From NCBI RefSeq assembly GCF_019793465.1, contig NZ_JAILYJ010000002.1, forward strand, positions 310,001-374,000: a DNA stretch of 64,000 nucleotides. The letters are read 5' to 3'. A program made the translations under genes and the position numbers. The notes under the pieces were generated by a model. The model was not told the DNA's origin. It ran no database searches and worked only from the letters and a program-made list of their open reading frames with translations. Source of the DNA: Rhizobium croatiense. GTDB lineage: Bacteria > Pseudomonadota > Alphaproteobacteria > Rhizobiales > Rhizobiaceae. Below are positions 25,928 to 32,589 of the stretch, piece after piece (within the stretch, counting starts at the first letter, position 1; each line of letters starts with the position of its first letter).

Positions 25928-26667
25928 TCAACAACCTTGAAAAGGCGGTCCCAGCGCATATTGGTCGGCCACTTCCAGATTTCGCGGAAAGACGTGTCGT
26001 TGCCGAGCGAGAAGAAGATGACGCTGGCGCGGCCGACGAGATTTTCAGCCGGCACGAAGCCGACATCGAAGCGGCTGTCGAGGGAATTGTCGCGATTGTC
26101 GCCCATCATGAAATAATGGCCTTCCGGCACAATGAATTCACGGGTGTTGTCGCCGCGCGAAACCGGAGACTGGTCGAGCGTGTCGAAGGTCTTGCCATTG
26201 TCCAGAGTTTCGCGGAAGACCGGTACGTCCTCACCCGGATCGAGCTTGTAATCCGAGGTGAAGCTGCCGTCCGCAACCTTCGGAACCGGCTTGCCGTTGA
26301 CGTAGAGCACGCCGTCGGTGACCTGGATGCGGTCGCCAGGTAGACCGATACAGCGCTTGATGTAATCGATATCGGGATTGGGCGGGAAGCGGAACACGAC
26401 GATGTCGCCGCGCTTCGGATCGGAGCCGAACAGACGACCGCTGAAGACATCGGGAGAGAAGGGCAGCGAATATTTCGAATAGCCGTAAGCGAACTTATTG
26501 ACGAAGATGTAGTCGCCGACGAGCAGCGTCGGCATCATCGAGCCGGACGGGATGGTAAAGGGCTGGAACAGCACGGTTCGGATCACCATCGCCAAAATCA
26601 GCGCCTGAATGATGACCTTGATATTTTCCCAGAGGGCGTTCGGCTTGGTTTGGACTTTTTCGGACAC
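25924..26667 (-). CDS. lepB: signal peptidase I
   Basis: A 247-residue inner-membrane leader peptidase. One N-terminal membrane helix spans about residues 17-36. The catalytic Ser43 is in PSGSMMPTL, and the general base Lys104 is in YIKRCIGLPGD. It removes Sec signal peptides on the periplasmic face. It starts with GTG at 26667 behind AAGGAAT and heads the lepB-rnc-era operon. The upstream 340 bp hold palindromic repeats. Confidence 0.95.
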   Translation of the reverse strand: MSEKVQTKPNALWENIKVIIQALILAMVIRTVLFQPFTIPSGSMMPTLLVGDYIFVNKFAYGYSKYSLPFSPDVFSGRLFGSDPKRGDIVVFRFPPNPDIDYIKRCIGLPGDRIQVTDGVLYVNGKPVPKVADGSFTSDYKLDPGEDVPVFRETLDNGKTFDTLDQSPVSRGDNTREFIVPEGHYFMMGDNRDNSLDSRFDVGFVPAENLVGRASVIFFSLGNDTSFREIWKWPTNMRWDRLFKVVE

Positions 26668-26725
26668 GCAGTCTTATTCCTTCAAGACGCCGCAGAGGCG
26701 CAATTCTTTCTGTCGTTCTCTTACT

Positions 26726-26788
26726 GCATAATTCCCTAAACCAATATCGATTTAGGGAATTATGCAGCAATTCAAAGTGCTACGGCGT
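26726..26788. repeat. dispersed palindrome, family 2 copy 2
   Basis: Perfect 15-bp arms GCATAATTCCCTAAA / TTTAGGGAATTATGC with a 10-nt loop, then tail AATTCAAAGTGCTACGGCG. Matches the copy at 22551. Confidence 0.75.
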
Positions 26789-26824
26789 CCTCTGCGCACC
26801 TGAGGAGACGCGCGGCGCTGTAGG

Positions 26825-26868
26825 GCATGATGCCGAAAAGTGTCAGCAGCTTTCGGACAACATCATGC
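26825..26868. repeat. dispersed palindrome, family 1 copy D
   Basis: GCATGATG...CATCATGC arms with a CCGAAAAGTGTCAGCAGCTT core. Reverse orientation of copy C at 12691. Confidence 0.7.
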
Positions 26869-27006
26869 TCCAACTCTTTAATCCAGAACAGGATTCAGGC
26901 CGACCGGCTTCAGATCATCCTGTTCTAGCGGCTTCGGCCGGTTGCGGCAATGGCGACAACATCAAAAGCGACGAGAGGTCGCGATCAACGCTCGCCGAGG
27001 TCACGA

Positions 27007-27411
27007 TCAGAGGCTCTCAGGCAACGCCTCAATGATAACAAAGGCCTGCGCCAAGGGATAATCATCGGTTATTGTCAAATGAATGGCGGCCCTGTGGCCG
27101 GCGGGCAGCATCGATTCGAGGATTGCGGCGGCACCGCCTGACAGAACCATGGTCGGCTTGCCGCTCGGCAGGTTGACGACGCCCATGTCCTTCCAGAAGA
27201 CACCCTGGGCGAGGCCTGTGCCGAGCGCCTTGGAACAGGCCTCCTTGGCGGCGAAACGCTTGGCATAGGATTCGGCACGGTTTGCCCGGCGGTCGGAACG
27301 GGCGCGCTCGATCTCGGTGAAACAGCGATGGGTGAAGCGCTCACCGAAGCGCTCGATCGATTTTTCGACACGGCGAATGTCGATCAGATCGCTGCCAATG
27401 CCGATGATCAT
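27007..27411 (-). CDS. acpS: holo-[acyl-carrier-protein] synthase
   Basis: A 134-residue phosphopantetheinyl transferase that activates acyl carrier protein from CoA. The metal-binding Asp8 (GIGSDLIDI) and Glu57 ([14 protein letters not shown]) are present. ATG 27411 lies 38 bp after the DUF2062 stop, so the two genes are probably co-transcribed. Length is typical for the family. It acts in the cytoplasm as a trimer. Confidence 0.94.
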   Translation of the reverse strand: MIIGIGSDLIDIRRVEKSIERFGERFTHRCFTEIERARSDRRANRAESYAKRFAAKEACSKALGTGLAQGVFWKDMGVVNLPSGKPTMVLSGGAAAILESMLPAGHRAAIHLTITDDYPLAQAFVIIEALPESL

Positions 27412-27449
27412 GCCGGACCCTTCCGTCGCTTAAGCATTCTGCACGGGTT

Positions 27450-28040
27450 TCATACGCTCGGCATGTCGCTGACCGGCCCCGCCAGACGCAGGCGCGCCCG
27501 CTCCATCAGGCGCGTGCGGCGGCGCGTCTGAAACCCCTTCACGGTGTAGAACGTCAACGCATAGAGTGCAACGGAGGTCACGGCGGCCGGCGGAATGGCG
27601 CCGATCAGCATCGGCTCCAGCACCGGCTTCCATAATTCGGCGAAGTTCAGCTTGTGAAAGAGGGCGGCGAGATCCACCGCCTGACCGGCCAGATGATCCT
27701 CGCGGCTCAATAGCAGATGGCCGATCTCCCAGGTGATGCCCCAGATGAAGGGATAGGTCAGCGGATTGCCGAAGGCAGCGCAACCGAGGGCGGCCGCCAC
27801 CATATTGCCCGAGAGGAAATAGGTGATGACGAAAGCCATGACGAAATGCGCTCCGATGAAAGGCGTCCACGAGACGAAGACGCCCGCGGCCACGCCGGCC
27901 GCAACCGCATGCGGCGAGGCGCTCAGGCGCAGAATGCGCATTGTCAGATAACGGATCGGGCGAAGGAAACCTTTTCGGGGCCACAGAAGCTCCCGCATCT
28001 TTTCCTTGAAACCCACAGGTTTGCGACGGCGAAACAACAT
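27450..28040 (-). CDS. DUF2062 membrane protein
   Basis: A 196-residue inner-membrane protein of the DUF2062 family. It has a basic N-terminus (FRRRKPVGFKEKMRELLWP), then hydrophobic helices at about residues 45-95 and 140-170, with the conserved SWTPFIGAHFVMAF and NPLTYPFIWG. Function is unknown. It lies directly upstream of acpS. In relatives this block commonly follows rsh, but here the accessory region 28345-32589 separates them. Confidence 0.88.
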   Translation of the reverse strand: MLFRRRKPVGFKEKMRELLWPRKGFLRPIRYLTMRILRLSASPHAVAAGVAAGVFVSWTPFIGAHFVMAFVITYFLSGNMVAAALGCAAFGNPLTYPFIWGITWEIGHLLLSREDHLAGQAVDLAALFHKLNFAELWKPVLEPMLIGAIPPAAVTSVALYALTFYTVKGFQTRRRTRLMERARLRLAGPVSDMPSV

Positions 28041-28194
28041 GGCGGCTATTTAGTGCAGCGCACGGGACCGTGACAAGAGCGGCAAATGATACCACCCGAA
28101 AAACAGCCGCTCAATTTTCTCTGCGGAGCAGCGGCCTCATGCCGAGGGGCGTTCGTAACGCACGTCCCCCACTCGTCCAAGTATAAATCCGCTA

Positions 28195-28344
28195 TTAGCG
28201 GCTGCGGAACAGACCGCGGTCGACCTGGCGCTGGCGAAACTCGAGATCGATACGATCGAACGAGCCGTTCAGATAGGCCATTTCACGTTCCTGCGTGGTC
28301 GGAGCGCGAAGAGCGCGAGCGATTTTCCTGATAGGATCAAACAT
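28195..28344 (-). CDS. DUF3563-like small protein (49 aa)
   Basis: A 49-residue protein beginning MFDPIRKIARAL, with AYLNGSFDRIDLEFRQRQVD resembling the core YL...S.D..DLE.R.R..D of DUF3563 proteins from alphaproteobacteria. AAGGA lies 5 nt upstream of the ATG. Highly charged and helical, without signal or membrane segment. Function is unknown. It is too short for most automated callers. Confidence 0.75.
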   Translation of the reverse strand: MFDPIRKIARALRAPTTQEREMAYLNGSFDRIDLEFRQRQVDRGLFRSR

Positions 28345-28926
28345 TTCCTTGTCTCATCTTCTGTTTACGTTTTCGACGATCAGAAGATAGTCCCGGCAAA
28401 GGTTAATTACCACCGCCCGCAACATGGGGACAGCCATGCAGTGAACGCATACATTGCCTCTAAAACGGTCACAAAATGTCGCCCTAAGACAGCAAAGAGC
28501 GATGGGAGGCCGGCCTCTCTGGTGATAGCCATTGAATTCGGCAGCGCCGACTGTGGGAAATTGAAGCAGGCGAGTACTTGACCCAAATGGGTCTGTTGCT
28601 AGTTCGCTCATGCAATCCGCCGACTCTCTCCGAGCTCCAATCCGTTCTCAAGAGCGCATCAAACCACCACGGGCCCGGCCTTCGGTTTCAATCTGGAACG
28701 GTACGCATGACCAGACGGGCCGAGCACGGAATGCCGAGCAGATCGCCAAAAATGGTCTGTGGTGCACGCCCTTGCTACCGAGCCAACTCGGAGCGAGTTT
28801 GATACACGGCCATACCCGCAGAGTTTGGATGGACGCGAAGGGCAGGCAGGTCGTCGAGAGCAACATCGTCAAAGGCATGGGCCGTGGCGTGCCTTTGGCG
28901 TCGGTTAAACTCTCATTGAAATTCGA
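28345..28926. other. left part of accessory region, no recognised gene
   Basis: About 580 bp. Open frames on either strand lack ribosome sites and known motifs. The reverse strand at about 28680-28900 reads as protein-like fragments (for example GDLLGIPCSARLVMRTVPD) interrupted by stops, suggesting decayed coding sequence that I cannot identify. Confidence 0.4.
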
Positions 28927-30012
28927 TCAGTCGGAGTCGGAAGGCGGGGTGGGGTTACCGCGTTCCTCGACTTCGGCCATGGTCCACTCACGGAAGAGGC
29001 TGTAGGCGACCGCCAGCAGCGTTGGCCCAAGGAAGATCCCGATAAATCCAAAGGCGATGACGCCACCAAGGAGTCCGAAGAGGCCGAGCAACACCGGCAG
29101 GTTGTTGGCCTTGCCCAGGATGTAGGGTCTGATGACGTTGTCGATGCTGCTGACAAGGAGCAAGCCCCACGCTGCGACGAAGATGCTCCTCCAAACGGCT
29201 CCCTGGGCAAGGAACCATAGCACCACGGAGCCCCATACAATAGGGGGGCCTGCCGGCAGAAACGACAGGATGAAGGTAAGGAAACCAAGCAGCAGCGCCT
29301 GAGGTACTCCGGCGATCCAAAAACCAATGCCGGCTAGGAGGGCTTGGGCGAGTGCCGTGCCTATCAAGCCATAAATGACGCCCTTGACAGTTGCGCCCAC
29401 GACCATAAGCAGTTCTCGAGCGCGGAGCCCCGCAAATCTTTCGCCGACTGCGCGCACGTGGGCTGCCATCCGCCGGCCGTGAAGGAAGAAGAAAAAGGCG
29501 ATGAATACGCTCAGCCCGAGTTCGAGGAGCCCGGCGCCGAGCACCGCCCCGCTGGCTACTGCAAAGTCTGTGGCCGGGCCGATCAGCTTCTTGAGTTCAA
29601 CGGTGAACGCAGGCGCATTGTGGGCCAAGCGCTCCCAGTAGGCAGCCAGGTTCTCGCCGATTACCGGCAGTCCTGCGACCCAGCGCGGCGGCGTCGGGGG
29701 GCCTTGCTCGAGAACCTGGTTCACAGCCGCGAGCAGGTTGCTCACGCTGTCCGTCAACGTCGGCACCACCACGGCGAACGGTGCGACCAAAACAAGGGCG
29801 ACCAGCAACGTCATCATGGCGGCGGCCACGCTTTTGTTGCCACCGACTGCCCGTTCGCACCTCCTGTAAACCGGCCACGTCGAGAAACAGATCACCGCGG
29901 CCCACAGGATAGCTGAGAGGAAGGGCAGAAGGACGAGAGCGCAGCCGACCGCAAGGAGAAGTAGGGCGCCGACCCCTAGAATTTGTTCGATTGGCTTGCC
30001 GAGAGGTATCAT
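28927..30012 (-). CDS. AI-2E/PerM-family transporter
   Basis: A 361-residue integral membrane protein of the AI-2E family transporter superfamily (PerM/YdiK/TqsA). About eight membrane helices run through it: two near residues 10-50, one at 60-90, and a C-terminal group from about 150, with the conserved FLPAGPPIVWG motif near residue 265. Family members export diverse small molecules or ions; only some are tied to AI-2. AGGAAG precedes ATG 30012. It is the first intact gene of the accessory region. Confidence 0.87.
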   Translation of the reverse strand: MIPLGKPIEQILGVGALLLLAVGCALVLLPFLSAILWAAVICFSTWPVYRRCERAVGGNKSVAAAMMTLLVALVLVAPFAVVVPTLTDSVSNLLAAVNQVLEQGPPTPPRWVAGLPVIGENLAAYWERLAHNAPAFTVELKKLIGPATDFAVASGAVLGAGLLELGLSVFIAFFFFLHGRRMAAHVRAVGERFAGLRARELLMVVGATVKGVIYGLIGTALAQALLAGIGFWIAGVPQALLLGFLTFILSFLPAGPPIVWGSVVLWFLAQGAVWRSIFVAAWGLLLVSSIDNVIRPYILGKANNLPVLLGLFGLLGGVIAFGFIGIFLGPTLLAVAYSLFREWTMAEVEERGNPTPPSDSD

Positions 30013-30018
30013 GTCCAA

Positions 30019-30654
30019 TCTTCCTGTTGCTTCCGGCTAGATTATCAGCGAATGACGCGATGTGCAGCCAGTGGCTCGAGCGTCGCAGCGAACGATCCCG
30101 TCCACCTAAAACTGGGCGAAGCCGTCGACTCGGAAAGACGGTATAGTGCGGCCGATTGCCCGCGGCGTCATCTCCACCAGAAGAGCTGGAGCCGAGATCA
30201 TTCGTCCAGTTGATCTCAGCGGATAGGATGTCATTTCGTAGCAACAAGGCGCCCGGATTCGTGAACAGACCCTTTCCCGCCCTACCCTCCTTGGATCAGA
30301 TCCAAGTTAGCGGAAGTACAAGCTTTGATGGGCGACGAGGGGTTGCCATCTGCCAAGGGTATTCGACCAGTCTGTTCGGTATGACGGATCGCGACGGATC
30401 AGGACCGGGACGAGTTGGCTAAGCGCATAATCCAGTCGTTCCAGCACGTGGTAAAAAGACGAGGATGCTCTGACGCGGCTGCTGATTTGACGAGCCGTTC
30501 TGTGGACCTTCTGAGCGACATCAGGAAGTTTTCGGACAGCCGCACCAGATCTTCTCCGTTGGGAGCGCTCCAGCAGGCGAGACGCATCACGACTGACTGG
30601 CCGACTGACATGGTCGGCAACTTCGAAGTGAAGCTAATAGGGGTGTGAACCACA
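30019..30654. other. accessory-region gap between permease and IstB relic
   Basis: About 640 bp. Open frames on both strands (for example 30415-30648) begin at unlikely starts without ribosome sites, and none resembles a known family. It may contain further decayed sequence. The part adjoining 30012 should hold the permease promoter. Confidence 0.4.
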
Positions 30655-30837
30655 TTAAAGGACAGGTCTTGGTGTGCCATCGCGGATGAGCGCTTTTTCC
30701 GTCCCTGTGCCGCCGCCGAAAGCGACGTTACGCTGCTTGGCGACGAAGGTGGCGGTGGCAAGGTCCCGAACTAGAGGCTCGTTGACGGGCGTGTTGGCGA
30801 ACTCGAAGTCGCCGACGCGGAAAGGCGGAGCGTGGCA
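30655..30837 (-). pseudogene. IstB-like ATPase relic (IS21 family)
   Basis: The reverse strand encodes 60 residues that include FANTPVNEPLVRDLATATF, followed by VAKQRNVAFGGGTGTEK. This corresponds to the part of IstB leading into its Walker A, normally GGTGTGKTH; here the P-loop is mutated to GGGTGTEKA and the frame ends soon after. It is in frame with, and immediately follows, the LysE stop codon. No other IS21 part (IstA, end repeats) was found, so this is an inactive fragment of a once-present insertion sequence. Confidence 0.8.
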
Positions 30838-31452
30838 TCAATCCCTCGCACGTGTCGCGATGGCCACGGCTGCGCCTCCCATGCAGAGAGCAGCACTACG
30901 GTTCATCAGTAACATCGCCCTCGGCGATGTAAGCGCCATTCGCGCCCGAGCGCCCGCGAGAGCGAAGGGATACTGGGCGACCGTGAGGATCAGGGCCGTC
31001 GTGACAAGCAGCAGGACGATATCCGTGCCCGATAGTGCATTCACATCCACGACTGTCGGCAGAATAGAAACGTAGAACAACACAGATTTCGGATTGCCAA
31101 GCGTCACCAGAACGCCGGAGCCGAACACGCCGCCTGCGGTGGAGGATTCTTGCTGCGGCTGCAGCGAGTTGGGGGCGCTCCAGAATTGATAGGCGAGCCA
31201 GCAGAGATAGGCGACGCCAGCCCATTTGATGACGATCAGCAAAGTGGTGAAGGTTGCTGCGATATAGGCGAGCCCTGCCAATGCCGACGAGAGATAGAGC
31301 ACGTCGCCGACCACCATGCCGGCAGTCATCCATGCGGCCTTGCGATAGCCGGCGTGAAGCGCCTGCGCAACGATGGCAACGATCTGCGGTCCCGGTATGA
31401 TTGCGGCGAGAGTCAACGCGCCGGAATAGGCCAGAAAGCCGGAAAGTGTCAT
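30838..31452 (-). CDS. LysE-family amino-acid/metabolite exporter
   Basis: A 204-residue LysE/RhtB exporter with about six hydrophobic segments and the family N-terminus containing ALTLAAIIPGPQ (PGP motif). Substrate is uncertain; relatives export basic amino acids, homoserine lactones or threonine. Start ATG 31452 follows GGAG; the open frame extends upstream without homology. The stop abuts the IstB relic, so the last few residues (AIATRARD) may have been altered by the insertion. It stays full-length, so it may be active. Confidence 0.83.
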   Translation of the reverse strand: MTLSGFLAYSGALTLAAIIPGPQIVAIVAQALHAGYRKAAWMTAGMVVGDVLYLSSALAGLAYIAATFTTLLIVIKWAGVAYLCWLAYQFWSAPNSLQPQQESSTAGGVFGSGVLVTLGNPKSVLFYVSILPTVVDVNALSGTDIVLLLVTTALILTVAQYPFALAGARARMALTSPRAMLLMNRSAALCMGGAAVAIATRARD

Positions 31453-31820
31453 CAAAAGCTCCAAGAAATCGATCTTGCTAGTATTCACATTGCTAAGCGA
31501 AAGCCAACACCTTCGCGGATACGCCCTGCCTAAAATCCTCGACACTGCCATCCAAACCCGAAACGGCTGCCACGCGAAATAGAACTGCGTGACCATCGCT
31601 ATTACGCTAAGAAGGTCGACTGCGCGTAGCGAGCCCGGAGTCGGCTCGTTGGTACAGTTCAAGTCATAGGTTATAGATGAAGCTCGATTGCGCCGAGAAC
31701 GGATGTCCCAGCGCACCTCGAAAGCGATCACTTGATTGCAGACACTCGATGCTGGCCCACAGAGCGTGTGCGTGGCGAAGCCAGATCGACGGATCAAGGT
31801 GCCCGACGTCTCGACTTGGT
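31453..31820. other. region upstream of LysE gene
   Basis: About 370 bp without a recognised gene; presumably holds the LysE promoter. Open frames on either strand lack motifs and ribosome sites. Confidence 0.4.
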
Positions 31821-31919
31821 TCAGGGACGCAGCGCCAACCTGCCGACGCTGGAGCGGTCCTGCAAAGCCGCGAGTGCCTTTGGCGCGTCAGCAAGTTCAT
31901 AGGCGGTTGGCTGGGCCGG
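31821..31919 (-). pseudogene. C-terminal fragment of a zinc-type alcohol dehydrogenase / quinone oxidoreductase
   Basis: The reverse strand encodes about 30 residues ending ALQDRSSVGRLALRP then TGA, preceded by TAYELADAPKALA. This is the usual last helix-strand of medium-chain dehydrogenase/quinone oxidoreductases (xxLxDAxxALxxLxxRxxxGKxVLxP). Nothing of the catalytic or cofactor domains precedes it; the frame is soon closed by a stop at the border with the GFA relic. It is a truncated remnant. Assignment is from motif recognition of a short piece. Confidence 0.65.
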
Positions 31920-31920
31920 A

Positions 31921-32244
31921 GCCAATACGAGAACGGGCGCACCATTCAGCGCCAACGCATTCTATAACATTGACTGTGTCCAAATATCCGGAAGGTCGAC
32001 GGAATTCGTTCGCACCGCCGACAGCGGTCGCAAGGTTCACATGCATTTTTGCCCTACCTGCGGTTCGACAGTCTATTGGAGGGCCGACGTCGCGCCGTCC
32101 TGGATCGGTGTAGGTGTCGGTTCCTTTGCCGATCCGGCCTATTCGCCGCCTGCAATATCAGTCTTCGAACAATCGAGACATCCGTGGGTGGAGCTTGGCG
32201 ACGTGGTAGAGCATTTCGATGGACCTTCAGGCCGTCGGGCTTAG
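31921..32244 (+). pseudogene. C-terminal fragment of a GFA/CENP-V-type protein
   Basis: The plus strand encodes RTGAPFSANAFYN, then STEFVRTADSGRK, then HFCPTCGSTVYWRAD and FEQSRHPWVEL, ending at TAG 32242-32244. This matches the second half of GFA-domain (glutathione-dependent formaldehyde-activating-like) proteins, with the zinc-binding CPTCG intact. The N-terminal zinc Cys pairs are missing and the frame upstream is broken near 31920, where expected C-Q-R-R-T-G reads with a one-base shift. An internal ATG at 32041 could not give a complete domain. Confidence 0.75.
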
Positions 32245-32589
32245 GGTGTCGCGACACCTTCTTCGTCCTTACTTTCCCAGCGCTGGCCCGACCCTCGGTG
32301 GGTTTTTCGCGCAGTGCTGTCCTCAGGTGTTGGCGGCGAAAGGCCCTAAGCGGACATTATTCGCTTCAATTGTCGAAGTCTTGAGCTGACGATCTTCCCG
32401 ATCGCTAAGAATTCAGAGCCAACTGCGCATTTCTTACCGATCGGGAAGATCAAACGCGGCATCAGGCGGCTTGATTCAGAATTCGGGCAGCCAAAGCAGC
32501 CTTGTCCTGTGGTTGACCCGGGATTTCCAAGTGGCTCTCACTCAAATCTGCTGCTGTTGGGGACGAGACTTCTGCTGACAGACAAAAGC
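32245..32589. other. region between GFA relic and rsh
   Basis: About 345 bp with no recognised gene. It contains the long inverted repeat at 32391-32451. The rest shows no ribosome site followed by a plausible frame. Confidence 0.4.
32391..32451. repeat. long hairpin with 21-bp arms
   Basis: Arms GATCTTCCCGATCGCTAAGAA (32391-32411) and TTCTTACCGATCGGGAAGATC (32431-32451) pair at 20 of 21 positions around a 19-nt loop. It lies 139 bp after the rsh stop on the rsh-downstream side. No U-run follows on either strand, so a mobile-element end or processed RNA stem is as likely as a terminator. Confidence 0.8.

Larger units (their letters stand above)
26668..27006. other. repeat-rich intergenic region between acpS and lepB
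   Basis: About 340 bp with no gene. It contains one family 2 palindrome (26726-26788) and one family 1 palindrome (26825-26868), followed by a short TTCAGGCC/GGCCG-rich stretch. It presumably also holds the lepB promoter. Confidence 0.5.

Noticed and set aside
28610..29005. Possible 131-residue plus-strand gene in the accessory region
   Set aside because: No ribosome site, overlaps the end of the permease gene on the other strand and matches no family.
30415..30648. Possible 77-residue gene before the IstB relic
   Set aside because: Starts with TTG without a ribosome site and has no recognisable motif.
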